DNA from: Conchocele bisecta
Taxonomy: Eukaryota > Mollusca > Bivalvia > Lucinida > Thyasiridae
Assembly: GCA_029237695.1 (NCBI GenBank)
Contig: CM055265.1
Coordinates: forward strand, 43,269,331 to 43,333,330
Reading direction: 5' to 3'
DNA: 64,000 nucleotides
Below the pieces are notes generated by a model. It did no database searches. It had not been told where the DNA came from and saw only the letters and a program-made list of their open reading frames with translations. Positions 42,919 to 54,958 of this stretch are shown here, one piece after another; within the stretch, counting starts at the first letter, position 1, and the number at the start of each line of letters is the position of its first letter. Both the position numbers and the translations under genes were made by a program.

Positions 42919-43165
42919 TGTGGCTGTGACTGGAGAAATGGGGCTTCTTGGTTGTTGCTTTTTGCGACCAGTGTAGATCCAGATCAGCCTATGCATCCAC
43001 ACAGTCTGATCAGGATCTACACTGCTCGCACTTACATCAATGTAACACCCGTCATGCTTCTAACAAACGATATAGATACTAATTATCAGGCGACATTAGT
43101 GTGCTATTTTGATCAGGAGCTACACTCATTTAAAAACATACCGTAAGCCAAATTTCTCAAGTCGG
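42919..43165 (+). mobile_element. MITE-3
   Basis: Counterpart of 8371-8611; TGTGGCTGTGACTGGAGAAA start. Confidence 0.85.
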
Positions 43166-43202
43166 AATCACTTAGTGGCTGACGGTTGAGAAAGCGACAC
43201 CA

Positions 43203-43506
43203 GTAGCCGATTTCACAAAATTAAATGCAAAGTATACTTATCTAGCAAAATATACTTTGAGGGAGTAATCATTTATTTTTCACGAAATGCATTATTTCAT
43301 ATAGAACTAACGACTGCATATAGTTTATGATTGAAAGTGTGAAGAATTATTATACTGAATTTATTACATTATCACAGCCAAAATGGCTGTGATAATGTAA
43401 TAAATTCAGTATAATAAAAATTAACAAATGTATCCTTAAATTGAAAATTTCTCAAAGTGTACTTAGCAAGATAAGTATACTTTGCAATTTTGGTGAAATA
43501 GTCTAC
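43203..43506. mobile_element. MITE-8
   Basis: GTAGCCGATTTCACAAAATT to GAAATAGTCTAC; counterpart of 8649-8955. Confidence 0.85.
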
Positions 43507-44342
43507 ATGACACGTATGGCCAGTGTAGATCTTGACCATCGTACCTGCTCATTCAGTAAAGTTCTTAATGAAAACTCATAATATCTTAAGACCACTTGAG
43601 ATTCTGAAGAAAAATGGTCTTATTAGCGAGTTGATCTTACACCGGAACTCAATAAAAAGACCAAATCCTACAATGTAGTTATAGATTGGTCACAACTGCT
43701 TATTCATGCGTGTACGTCAAATTTGTTTGACTGATTTGTGACTGGCGAATGCCCAGATCAGGCATATGCGCCGACTGGTCTGGGACTGTGCTGGTCGCAA
43801 TTTTCGTAAGGTAACTTTTCTCAACAGGCGGCTCAAATGTGACTGCGACTGAAGAAATAATTATTGCGAACTGTTCTTCAAGCACACTCCTATCGTCTAG
43901 ATATACATGCATACTGTATGTTAGAAACATGGTCTGTATGAGATTCACTGACTGCATGACAAACATTATAAACTCCAACCACGCAATAGTCGATAACCTT
44001 TCATGTGGTTTATTGTTTTTATAATTTAAACTTTAATATCACATGCAAATATTCCATTATAGACATTTCCGGAAACCGCACGTATTTTCACTTAGTCCCT
44101 CTAACAGCTACATTGTAACTTAAAGTATTTCTTTACATTTCGTCATTAGTTATCGTTACGTTGGCGATTTTGACGTCGGCCTCCATCAGTCACTATCAAA
44201 ATACACACGACCCGGTATAGTACACCAGCATAGTTGATTGCCATATACCAATATAGCTATGCTGTTCCAAATCGTACCGAATATTCGGCAAATTATACAA
44301 AGTTATACATAAAGTAACTTTAGTGCTGCTTTAATATGATAT
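43507..44342. other. Single-copy stretch with MITE-3 remnant
   Basis: Counterpart of 8956-9873, lacking the second hairpin fragment of copy A. Nothing else recognised. Confidence 0.45.
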
Positions 44343-44782
44343 TTATCCCGTCAACACAGTCAGTATGTGCCGTGAAACTAGGTGCCGTGAAACATTTTTG
44401 ATATCCAGTCAATACTATTTTTGCATTTTACAGCCATTTGTAGGTGTTGACGGGATAAATAGCATAGTAGGTTAGTGTCGTGAATTGGGGAAAATATCTG
44501 GCGCGGCACGGAAACGGGAAGTGCTCGACAGAGCCTCGCCCATCCCGTTTCCTGAGCCTTGACAGATATTTTTTTCCCATTCACGGCACTAAAACCTACT
44601 ATTCTCTATCTATTTTCCTTATTGCTGAACCAAAGTATATGTTGTGACCACTCATTTGAACCGTCTCGGCGAGACGGTTCAAATGAGTGGTCACAACATA
44701 TACTTCTGATGAGAAATAAAGAAATTATTGAGCCTTGCCGGATATTTTTTCCCATTCGCGGCACTAACCTACTATTCTCTAT
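44343..44782. mobile_element. MITE-4 with nested MITE-12
   Basis: Counterpart of 9874-10311. MITE-12 occupies about 44613-44725 and its arms here match perfectly around GTCTCGGCGAGAC. Confidence 0.82.
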
Positions 44783-45255
44783 TTACTCATGATAAACGAG
44801 ACTACGAGTGAAATAAATACCATACTAGATCATCATGAACATTGTTACATAAGCGCAGTATCATACATTAGTTGGCAGTTACTGTTATTTGCATTTTTTT
44901 TCTTGAACTCAGGCCCGTTCGCAGGAATTTATATAGGGGGTGCGTTATCAACTGTGCGAAGGGCCGGAGATGGTTTATTTATTTATTGGATTACGATCTC
45001 AAATGGCAGTTTCCTGGCCAAATGCACAATAACTTAATTCTAAGATGTAAGCTCCAAACCATGGTTTTGGTAATTAGTGTGCATTTGGCGTACCATGCGC
45101 CGTGCTTGTGATAGTGTGTGCCACAGTGCTGGCCGACTATGTGGTGCTCGATAAATAAGGCGTAAATGAAAAATACAAAATGAAAAAGACACAAGTGTTA
45201 CACCATTGTAAGGTATAGGTGTGTGTGTGTGCCTGTGGCACTATCTTTCGGTTAC
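44783..45255. other. No recognisable feature
   Basis: Single-copy DNA matching 10312-10772 up to GTGCCTGTGGCAC, where the copies part. Confidence 0.45.
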
Positions 45256-45614
45256 TATAGGAATGAATGGCCTTTTTGTGGAATTTATCGGGGTATAGAC
45301 TTGGAAAAGTCGCGGGAATACTGGACGAAGGCCGGAAGGCCTCGTACAGTATTCCCGCGACTTTTCCAAGTTTATATCCCCGATAAATTCCACAAAAAAT
45401 GCCATTCATTCCTTATAATTCCAGCATTTGAAATAAATTCATCAAGAAAATGTGTTTATCATCCGTTTTCTTAAGAATTATTTTAACTGCGCCTGACGGT
45501 TACGGAAAGTAGTTCGGCATGGGTGTTTACTGGGATATAAATTTTGGACAGAGACTTGCTACGGACCAATCAAATGTTAGGGAATTGTGTAAATATTTTT
45601 GTGCTGGAATTATA
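45256..45614 (+). mobile_element. MITE-5 foldback with tail, copy B only
   Basis: TATAGGAATGAATGGCC ... GTGCTGGAATTATA; complete 359-bp copy at the left edge of the block missing from copy A. Confidence 0.9.
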
Positions 45615-45692
45615 AAGTATTGGATCAAATGAACAACAAAGCGGTACATTATACTGAACTGTAATTCCGTAATTTGCCCATCCTGCCTCAGA

Positions 45693-45795
45693 ATAAGTAT
45701 AAGTTATTGTTCACATATTGGATGTTTAAGGAATTAAATGCTACCGCAGCATTTAGTTCCTAAAACATCCATTATGTGAACAATAACATACTTAT
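45693..45795. repeat. Palindrome ATAAGTATAAGTTATTGTTC
   Basis: Arms of about 47 bases turn at GCTACCGCAGC; within the copy-B-only block. Confidence 0.75.
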
Positions 45796-46061
45796 AGTTC
45801 AGCCAAGTGTACAATGCGATGCCCCATCCGAGTATTGATTTTCCCTTTCCTGTCGAACAGTTTTAAATTAATTAAATCTGGTCAAGTAAAATGTAAATTA
45901 TTTAGGTTAAAAGTTGCAATATGTGAAATAAGTGGATCACAATGCTGCCCAGCGATTGGCTTAGAAAGTAGGGCGAAATATAAATTGCGATAATTTGCAT
46001 TATGTATATATCGTGTATATATGCATGCCAAAAGACACACAATCTCACACGTTTGACCAAG
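45796..46061. other. No recognisable feature
   Basis: Copy-B-only spacer. Confidence 0.35.
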
Positions 46062-46262
46062 TTAACCCTTTCAGCCATACACATCGTAAAGCCAACATGT
46101 GCAAACACTGTAGATCCAGATGAGACGGCTCGAAACGAGCCGTCTCATCTGGATCTGCAGTATTTGTCATTTTCAAGATTTCGAATAAGTTGCCCTTTTT
46201 ATCAGATCACTCCCTTTGGTTATTGTTCGATTAGTGGAATAGCAAATATGATAGTACGTGAC
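46062..46262. mobile_element. MITE-10, reverse orientation
   Basis: TTAACCCTTTCAGCC at left and the hairpin GTAGATCCAGATGAGACGGC turning at TCGAAACGA; right limit approximate. Confidence 0.65.
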
Positions 46263-46370
46263 CGCAAATGTCAGATATTTATACGTATAATAAAGCGATC
46301 TAAATATATACATCATGTTTATAGTTAAGTTTAATAAAGATCACGACCAGCACAACGCTTGCCATGTACC

Positions 46371-46571
46371 TGTATGTGATATTCTCTCGTTGAACCAGTC
46401 TAAATTCCCGCGTCTAGAAAATGTTCATTTTGCAGTCTGTATGTAATATTCTTTCGTTGAACCAGTCTAAATTCCCGCGTCTAGAAAATGTTCATTTTGC
46501 AGTCTGTATGTAATATTCTTTCGTTGAACCAGTCTAAATTCCCGCGTCTAGAAAATGTTCAGTGTGCAGTC
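46371..46571 (+). repeat. Three 67-bp tandem units
   Basis: TGTATGTAATATTCTTTCGT starts units at 46371, 46438 and 46505, each with CCAGTCTAAATTCCCGCGTC. Nearly identical, so recent. Confidence 0.92.
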
Positions 46572-46738
46572 CCTGTTTCGACGTATTAATGTTTCCGCTA
46601 TTGTCAATGTTCCAAATTTCTCCCACGATATACTCCATTTTATTGAACATTTATAAACAGATTAGAGTTACCTCTAGTAATTGTTCAAGTAATAACTATT
46701 ATGCATTCAACCTCACTTCTTCGACTACTGATAATGTA

Positions 46739-47048
46739 TTATCCCATCAACACAGTGCGTATGTGCCGTGAAACACGGTGCCGTGAAACATTTTTGATAT
46801 CCTGTCAATACGACCTAATCACTTCGTATGAATATGTGCGGTGGCTGGGATTATGTTTTTTGCATTTTAAAGCCATTTGTAGGTGTTGACGGGATAATTA
46901 GAATAGTAGGTTAGTGCGTGCCGTGAATGGGACACATATCTGGCGCGGCTCGGAAACGGTATGTGCTCGGCAGAGCCTCGCCCATCCCGTTTCCTAAGCC
47001 TTGCCAGATATGTTTTCCCATTCACGGCACTAATCTACTATTCTCTAT
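46739..47048. mobile_element. MITE-4, copy B only
   Basis: TTATCCCATCAACACAG to CTACTATTCTCTA; contains an extra CGACCTAATCACTTCGTATG block in the first module. Confidence 0.8.
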
Positions 47049-47168
47049 TTATTGAGACCAAGCACCAACATATACTAGTAATTGCTCCTGTAACTAACAA
47101 TCCCCCCTCCACCCCCTCATATAGCTGTATGCCGTCCGTCAGGTTGTTATTGAAAATACAATTTATTG

Positions 47169-47682
47169 TTAAAGGTACATGCCCACTCAGTAGGCACAAA
47201 GTGTTCTTTATAGGAGTTAAATAAGTGTATAAATGTGTCACTATTCCACCAGTTCTAAAAATTACGAGTACTCGCTATACAGATACAATCATTTAGTAAT
47301 ATTTATTTTACTGATAGTGACGCGCGCGCGGTGGCATAAGGCTATTTTCATATGCAAATGAGGCATGATATGTTTTAATTATTTATACAAATTAAATGCG
47401 TCACCTACAAAAACATTATTTTCGACAGATTATAAAGTATGATCATTGCACATCAACAAATAAATACAGAGAATAAATTGTATTGTCCGTTAACATGCTA
47501 AGGAAACACGGTTATCGCTCCTGATATCAGTATATAAATCTACGTCTGATATAAAATGTATAATAATGCCAATCAAATAGTGGGGAAACGGTGAATGAAT
47601 CTTTATTTTACCAGGAAATGGCTCAGATGATGTCTGTGGTATAAAGAATATTGTGTGCCTACTGAGTTGGCATGTACATTTG
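47169..47682. mobile_element. MITE-9, 514 bp
   Basis: TTAAAGGTACATGCCCACTC to GTGCCTACTGAGTTGGCATG. The right target base is changed (TTGA). The TIR lost in copy A is intact here. Confidence 0.78.
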
Positions 47683-47791
47683 ACATGCAATTTATTATGT
47701 GTATACATGTATGCACTCATATACATGTACCACTGCGTGGTTTGAGATTGATGACAAAATAAAGGATATGTTCTGTTCTGTTCTGTTCTGG

Positions 47792-47863
47792 TAAACTCGT
47801 TTACTGATTTCATAAGAAACGAGGCAGAGCCTCGTTTCTTATGAAATTAGTCAACGAGTTTAT
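47792..47863. repeat. Palindrome TAAACTCGTTTACTGATTTC
   Basis: Counterpart of 11467-11537, preceded by (TTCTG)3. Confidence 0.7.
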
Positions 47864-48119
47864 TATAATTAATATCATCCATCATATAAGATCTTTGTAA
47901 CATACACAAACATTGGTGTATGATGACTCGAGCAGACCGCGGGGGACGGCATTAATTGATTCCCTGGTGTGGACATGACGCGGTTTATATCCCGTTAATA
48001 TCGATAATGATCGATGGCCGGATCGATTTTATTGAGATCAAAGTCTGGGTCAGTGTACTATGTACATATGGACATGTGTATTGAATAGAACGCAACACTT
48101 GCCCAGCTGTGACCAATAA

Positions 48120-48358
48120 TGTGGCTGTGATTGGAGAAATGGGGCTTATGGGTTATGCGATCAGTGTAGATCCAGATCAGCCTGTGAATCCGCAGTCTGA
48201 TCCGGATGTGCGCTGTTCACGATTCCATCAATGACGCACCCGTCATTCTTCTAACAAGCAATATACAATGTAGATAATACCAGGCTACAGGAGTGTGCTA
48301 TTTGATCAGGAGCTACACGGGTCACAAATCCCATAAGCCCCATTTCTCCAGTCACATG
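48120..48358 (+). mobile_element. MITE-3
   Basis: Retains GTGTAGATCCAGATCAGCCT, deleted in copy A (11809). Confidence 0.85.
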
Positions 48359-48475
48359 CACATATATATATATAATGTCAAAAACTAATGAATGACCAGG
48401 CCACGAGAAGATTTCAAAATAAAATACATTTAATTGAAAGTGTGTATGTCCATATTTTTCGATAACGCACATTCA

Positions 48476-48690
48476 ACGATTTGTCATTTCGTGGGAACGA
48501 ATTGTTAAATTGAGGGAACGAACTGTTATATCGTGGGAACGAATTGTTAATTCGAGGGAACGAATTGTTAAATTGAGGGAACGAATTGTTAATTCGAGGG
48601 AACGAATTGCTATATCGTGAGAACGAATTGTTAATTCGATAGAACGAATTGTTATATGGAGGGAACGAATTGTTATTTCGTGGGACCGAA
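48476..48690. repeat. 21-bp minisatellite, contracted
   Basis: About ten GAACGAATTG units, all in one sense. The inverted part and 12131-12661 of copy A are missing; the junction AACGATTTGTCA lies where both ends share AACGA. Confidence 0.92.
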
Positions 48691-48764
48691 TTAATAAAAA
48701 TAAATCCATGTCCCCTGCGGCTCTCCGTAGTATTCAGCTCGTCATCTTGTCTTTCTGGCTATAC

Positions 48765-49120
48765 CAAGGTGTATGATCACGTGGTACTAACAACAACAAC
48801 AAGTACCGATTCAAAGTGCGTATTCTTTTATAGTGTCCTTATTGCGTAACGGATTTTGATGAAATATGGTGCATCAAACGCGTCTTGTTAAGCTGCATTT
48901 GGTGGTCTTTGTATTTTTGCCCAAACTTATGTCGTCTTTGCGAAGAATCGATTTCCGTGTCTCTGACACGGAAATCGATTCCTCGCAAAAATGACATAAG
49001 TCTGTGTCAAACACCATAGACCACCAAATGCAGCTCATGAAGACGCGTAAAATATCAAATAATATTTACATTGGAGTGTGCGACGTTGTTGTTGTTGTAA
49101 CCACTTGATCATGCACCTTG
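48765..49120. mobile_element. MITE-2 with 5-bp target duplication
   Basis: TATAC at 48760-48764 and 49121-49125; counterpart of 12948-13303. Confidence 0.93.
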
Positions 49121-49701
49121 TATACTATGATTGGGAATGGGAAGTCATTTTAAACGCTTGGTAAGAGAAATATGATTATCATATTGACAATCAGCTTCGT
49201 GACAAGTTTTCGTGCAGGAGATGGGTACGGCAACGTAACTTATGGTTTTTAAGCCACCTTAGATGGTTATCAATCTTCTTTTATCTATTTGTTGAATTCC
49301 ACAACTTAAAAGCGGGAAGTTGCATGACTTCTAGGTACAGAAATGCGTGAAATTCATTCCAAATTATTTCCCCAGTTTATCAGCCTATATAGAAGAATAG
49401 AACACAGACTTATTGGGATGTTGTCAAATAAGACGTGCTTTCGTTGATATAGGTCACGTTCAGTTCATATAGAGCAGACATAAGACATATTGGATATCTG
49501 AGAAGATAGTTCCTTCAAGCAGATATTTGTATAATAAATAGGCGTAATAATGTGAATCAGCTTATTACGATTTGAAGCAAATCATCTTCCACAGCAAATT
49601 GTTGTGCGCATAATTATGTAAGTACGGCTACACATGCAATACCGGGTTTTTTTTAGATCAGTGTAGATCCAGATTAGCCTGTGCTTCCGCATATACTGCA
49701 T
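49121..49701. other. No recognisable feature
   Basis: Counterpart of 13304-13884. Confidence 0.4.
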
Positions 49702-49861
49702 CAAGGTATATGATCACGTGGTATTAACAACAACAACAAGTTCTGAAATTTCCAAAATCCATCTGATTCAAAGTAAGTATTCTTTTATAGTGTCCTTATT
49801 ATGTAACGGATTTTGATGAAATATGGCGCATCAAACGCGTCTTGTTACGCTGCATTTGGTA
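49702..49861 (+). mobile_element. MITE-2 left half
   Basis: CAAGGTATATGATCACGTGG to GCATTTGGTAGG; same breakpoint as 13885-14046. Confidence 0.85.
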
Positions 49862-51045
49862 GGGATGTCGGGGTTTTCCCCGATTTACAGTTTGCCTTCT
49901 GACCCAATGTTAAATTTGGCCGTTTTCAAAGTCGATTTTTGATTAATATTGGACGATTTAGTTAATAAAAAACATACACACACATTGTGTAATGTATATT
50001 TTATGACTTACAATGTTGTTTTTTTTTTAAATATGTAACATGTGGGTACTTTTAATCGATAAATTCTTATCACTTTCGCGTTCACTTTTTTTTGTGGACG
50101 CTGCCATTTTAAAAAATCACGTGATAGGTGATGTGGCTTAATTTCGATAACGCGATCATTTCTTGATGGATATTTAATTTGGGCATGTCAACGGAAGGAA
50201 ACAAGCACCCTCTGTTTTTGGTGCTAGAAAGAGGTAAATATTTGAACAGTGATTTTTATAGGAACCTCTGGATTCGACATCCTAGGACATCGACAGTTTC
50301 TTTAACAATCATTAATGTGCCCAAAAAACACTTTATTGAACCGTTTGGCTTGTGCACAGTTGTTGGCATTTTTTTTAGTAACCTCATATCAAACCGGAAG
50401 TTCGGAACACGAGCCGTGTCATGAGTTTTCGCGATCATTTCTTTCAACTTCCACATCGAAAAAGGCAGCGTTACACTACAGCTGGCCGTTTTTTGGTGTA
50501 AAATTAAAGTGCAAAATTGTTTTTTTTAATGATGCCTCTGTGTGTTTGTGGGTCCTTGTAGATTCATTTTGAATATATGTTCAACAATTCAATAATTTAT
50601 TTTTTTAAAAATTCAACTCCAAATCACAATGTTATTATCAATCAAATTGAGCTGCTTCATTATTATTGAATATTGTGTATTTAGCGATCTTTGTTTATGA
50701 GACACTACACTTTCAATCCTCCCTACCCAAGCGCCCTCCGCCCCTCACCACAGCCCCACCTCTTTCTGTGGGCATTCTGTTTTATTATTTTAAAACCGTA
50801 TGGAGGCCAATTAATTATGCAATATAACTAATTGATCTATTTTGTATTAAACAAACATGTCTATTTTTTCTACAGCGAGTGTGGGTGGGGGGGGGGGGGG
50901 GGGGGGGTGGGGGAGGGGGTTCTATTATATATTTGTACAGCGCCGGCTGGTGGCGGGTGGGGCAGCTTCCTATTCTTCCTTTCTCCAACAGGCACGAATA
51001 GATGTAGGTAGAAGTTTATAGCTAAAATATTGACCCCCACCCCTC
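49862..51045. other. Single-copy stretch with long poly-G tract
   Basis: Counterpart of 14047-15224. The G-run at 50883-50932 is interrupted only by single T or A bases. Confidence 0.5.
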
Positions 51046-51109
51046 GAACCCGTTGGCCCGACCTTAAATGACCTTATATAGCTGCTTGATAGGCCGTTAA
51101 ACACCAACA
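51046..51109 (+). repeat. SINE-tail-like block
   Basis: ACCCGTTGGCCCGACCTTAA ... GGCCGTTAAACACCAACAA; counterpart of 15583. Confidence 0.35.
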
Positions 51110-51390
51110 AGCTGTCATAACGTATATATCATTTGAACGTAAACAGTTCAACACAGCATACCTGTGGACAAATGCCACACATCCATGCTGCCATTTGTAT
51201 CACCTTGACCGTCACAACTTTGAACTTATTCACACATTAAAGAAATTTGCCTGAGTTTTTCATTTCTGTCATCACTTCTATTTCCCTTGATGGATTACTT
51301 TAATATTTTAATACATCATACATGTGGACAAATGCCACACATCCATGCTGGCCTTAATATGACCTTGACCTTTTGACCTTCACAACTACG
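51110..51390 (+). repeat. Satellite monomers, contracted
   Basis: Two of the three units of copy A (15648 and 15804) remain. Confidence 0.6.
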
Positions 51391-52198
51391 CTTGTGAATA
51401 CGTATCACTTGGTTAATTAACTTTGACACAGTTTCTCCAATCTGCCACCGTGGACATTTGTGTGCCGATGAGCCACATTTTCTTGTTGCTTCTGCAGCCA
51501 CATGTCAGATCAAATTACTTCAGTGTTGCTCATACTACTTTTGTGGTTGGGCTAAGTGACTGGTGTGGAATGGACCTAGCACCAGGATAGGATATTCTAA
51601 TTTCATGGCTGAATATTGATTTTTCTGTAAATATTCAGTTCTGGTTTTGGGAATTTCTCTCATTATGGACACATTAAATACGGGATAGACCCGTTGGCCA
51701 AGCCTTAAATGATCTTAGCTGTTGATATGCCGTTAAGCACAAATTATCAATCAATCCGTGTAGGAGAGCCACTGTTGACTAATTGTTGGTTAATTAAATG
51801 AGAGCTCACTATCTTAGTTAATCCCACCACCGACCTTGTATTGGGATAGATACAAAGTGTTTGTAATTCGGTGCATTCATTAGTTCGGCCATTAATATTC
51901 CGTTTGTGAATAACTAGTAATATTTCAATCAAAACATGTTATAAATACACCAAACAGCTCTATTGATTAACACATTATAATCTTGATATGAACATCTGTG
52001 TGCAAAAAATAATTGAGCTACTTAATATCAAGTGGTGCATGTATAATATCCGGTTTAAGATCTCGGCGCAAAAAAACATTGCTTTTTCCCCCCAAATTTT
52101 AAAAATCGAATAAACACGACCACGTGATTATATACAAATTGAATGTAGACCACTGAACGGTTTGTTTACACGAATAAGCACTCTCGGACCGCGAGACC
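51391..52198. other. Single-copy stretch with second tail-like block
   Basis: Counterpart of 15931-16745; the tail-like block is at about 51690-51748. Confidence 0.45.
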
Positions 52199-52440
52199 GG
52201 TCCGAGATGTGTTTATTCATGTAAACAAACCTATTGTTCACCTCCTTAGAGCGCATGCGTAAATCTAACACATTTTGAAAAAAATATTTTAAAATTTAGA
52301 AAACATTTTTTTTTAAATAATTATTGAAAATTGTGCAAAACCAAAAAAAAGTGAACAAATTTTTTTTCGGCCGTTTATTTTGAAAAACATTTTAAAATTT
52401 AAAAAACATTTTTTTTTTAAATAATTAGTGCAAATTGTGT
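52199..52440. repeat. Copy-B-only foldback arm and A/T-rich repeats
   Basis: GGTCCGAGATGTGTTTATTC ... GTAAACAAACC complements 52159-52198. Then AAAATTTAGAAAACATTTTT recurs about 125 bases apart (near 52291 and 52391) with TTGTGCAAAACCAA and TTGTGTGAAACCAA following. Confidence 0.65.
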
Positions 52441-52523
52441 GAAACCAACAAAAAGTGAGAAAAACAATTTCGGCCGGATATTTTGAAAAAATACATTGGC
52501 CACAAATAAAGTGTATAATAAAA

Positions 52524-52666
52524 CAATTATTGTCTTTTGAGTCGGTGTACATGAGATTTACGGGCCTATGAAAAGTGATGTTCACCGACGCCTCTTCGGC
52601 GTCGGTGAACATCACATTTCTCAGGTCCGTAAATCTCATGTACATTTCCTCAAAAGACAATAATTG
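52524..52666. mobile_element. Foldback, CAATTATTGTCTTTTGAG arms
   Basis: Counterpart of 16815-16955; loop GACGCCTCTTCGGCGTC. Confidence 0.8.
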
Positions 52667-53112
52667 TATATTGTTTTGCATTTTGTCAATACCTTTAATT
52701 TGATTCCAAATACTCCAAAATGCACTTTTGTTTTGGAAAAAATATCCATTGCATTCAAAATCGGCAATATTTTTTTTAGAAAATGTGTTATTTCTCGAAA
52801 AAAATAAAATTGAATAACTTCTTAACCAATCAATATATCTTGATGAAACAACTTCCATTGTTTTGCATTCTTCAATACCTTTAATGAGATATCAAACACT
52901 CCATAATACACATTTAAACAAATACAAAAATCTTTAAATTAAAAATATACACAAAATGGTCAGAAATTTTCCGAAGTTCTCCAATTTCAATTGAATAACT
53001 TCTTAACTAATCAATATATCTTGATGAAATAACTTGCATTGTACAACTACATTCATCAGCTTTAATTTGATATGAAACAATCCATACAAATCTCAATTTT
53101 TGAAAAAACTCC
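52667..53112 (+). repeat. Three degenerate ~180-bp tandem units
   Basis: Counterpart of 16956-17400. A 181-codon minus-strand frame (52313-52858) spans this and the foldback but is broken in copy A. Confidence 0.6.
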
Positions 53113-53118
53113 GACAGC

Positions 53119-53332
53119 GCTACATTTGGTGGTCCCAAACATCTGTCGTTTTTGCGAAGAATCGATATAATTCTTTGCCAAACTCCACGGACCAGCAAAT
53201 ACAGCTCACGAAGACGCGTTTGCTGCGCCATATTTTATCAAAATCCGTTGCATATTAAGGTAAATATGAAATAATACTTACTTTGGAGTGGGCGACGTTG
53301 TTGTTGCTGTAACCACGTGATCATGCGCCTTG
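53119..53332. mobile_element. MITE-2 right part
   Basis: Counterpart of 17406-17619. Confidence 0.8.
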
Positions 53333-53572
53333 TGCATGTACTCATGTACTTGTAAACCTTTGACTTTATTCATGAAAACTATTGTAAATTTTGTAAACGT
53401 AGTTAATGAAATTACGCAGATGTCCGAATGTACAAAATCACATGGCGTGTCTCAATTATGATGCTAGTTAATTAAATTCGTTGACTGTTTCATAAGAAGA
53501 ACTCGACATAGCCTCGATTCGTGTGAACTCAGTAGTCTCAATTAATCCGATCGACTATATATTTAAAGGTAC

Positions 53573-53883
53573 ATGCCCGCTCAGTAGGCACAAAGTGTTC
53601 TTTATATCAAAGACATCATCTGATACATTTTCTGGCAAAATAAACATTCATTCACCATTACCCCACGTATTGATTGGCATTATTATACAATTTATATCAG
53701 ACGTAAATTTCCACACTGATATCAGGGTGATAACCGTGTTTCCTTAAAATGTTAATGGACATTACTAGTTATTCTCTGTATTTATTTTTTGATGTGCAAT
53801 GATCAGACTTTTAAATACGTCGAAAATATTTTTTGTTTTCAGGTGAACCGTTTTGTGCCTACTGAGTGGGCATGTACATTTAA
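53573..53883. mobile_element. MITE-9 with TTAA targets
   Basis: Counterpart of 17849-18169; TIRs AAAGGTACATGCCCGCTCAG and CTACTGAGTGGGCATGTACA. Confidence 0.88.
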
Positions 53884-53998
53884 TAAATAAATGTAAATAG
53901 CTGTATGTAAATCACTATGTGAAGAGATGGGTATGTATACCCGGTATATATAGTCGGTAGAGCACTGGTACGATACACCAAAGGTTTCAAGTTCTGGT

Positions 53999-54235
53999 GC
54001 CCATTTCACTAAACTTCGTACGATTAAAATGTTCGTAAGTGTAAAATTTTGATCGATTGTGAATTTCACATTAACAGTGTTTTCTTGTAAACAAATATTG
54101 GATTTACATTTATTGAGCATAGGCTGCATATGCAGCCTATGCTCAATAAATGTAAATCCATCAATTGAAATTCCAGACGATCCTAAATTTGCACTTACAA
54201 ACATTTTATTCGTACGGAGTTTAGTGAAACGGGCC
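53999..54235. mobile_element. MITE-1
   Basis: Counterpart of 18284-18520, again cutting a tRNA-like remnant (GTCGGTAGAGCACTGG at about 53953). Confidence 0.9.
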
Positions 54236-54506
54236 TCAATACCCTAGGCTGGGTATACATTATTCTCGCCCTGTGACATTTGGCAACCCACGAGGGTATC
54301 GAACGCGGAAAAGGCGGGCATAACAGACAGGTGCGCGTAATATACTCTGCCCGTCGTGAGTTTGGCGTATGCCGGTTCATGAGTGGGAGACAATTGCGTG
54401 ATGCTTACACATTCACTGTGCTTCACTCCGCGCCGGCGTAATGTTTCATGTCGAAATAGACACCGGATTCCTGACGAATTCCTATTCAGCCACACGCGGA
54501 AGATAG

Positions 54507-54580
54507 TGCATAAACACATTTTCGTCTAGTAACCGGCGCAAGAAATTCGCGCCGGTTACTAGACAAAAATGTGTTTATGC
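54507..54580. repeat. Palindrome TGCATAAACACATTTTCG
   Basis: Counterpart of 18793-18867; arms match better here. Confidence 0.75.
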
Positions 54581-54740
54581 GATAGTTCTAAGTAGAACTG
54601 AGTATAGCATCTCGGAAGGAAAACGTCAAACATTTTACGCCGGTACGAAGTGCAGCACCGGTGACATGCACAGGCACTTTGTGGTATGAACGAGAAAAGC
54701 CTCTTTAAATCATAACCAATGCTACTCCGATAGTAAATTT

Positions 54741-54958
54741 CTAGAAGGTAGGGCACTCGCCTTCATTTCAACCAACGGAAGTGGAGTATTTACCTTGGTC
54801 CCGGCTCGATAATTCAGTAATTGTAACGCACACGAAGGACGGGACCTGCTGGTCCCGGCCTTCGTGCGCGTTACAATTACTGAATTAGAGAGCCGGGCCC
54901 AAGGTACACTAGTACCACTTCCGTTGGTTGAAAAGATGGCGAGTGTCTTACCTTCTAG
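54741..54958. mobile_element. TIR element with complete inner palindrome
   Basis: Outer TIR CTAGAAGGTAGGGCACTCGC; inner arms TTGGTCCCGGCTCGATAATT and AATTACTGAATTAGAGAGCC. Copy A lacks the left inner arm. Confidence 0.82.

Noticed and set aside
52313..52858. 181-codon minus-strand frame, longest without N
   Set aside because: It runs through a foldback and an A/T-rich tandem block, contains both arms of the palindrome, and is broken in copy A.
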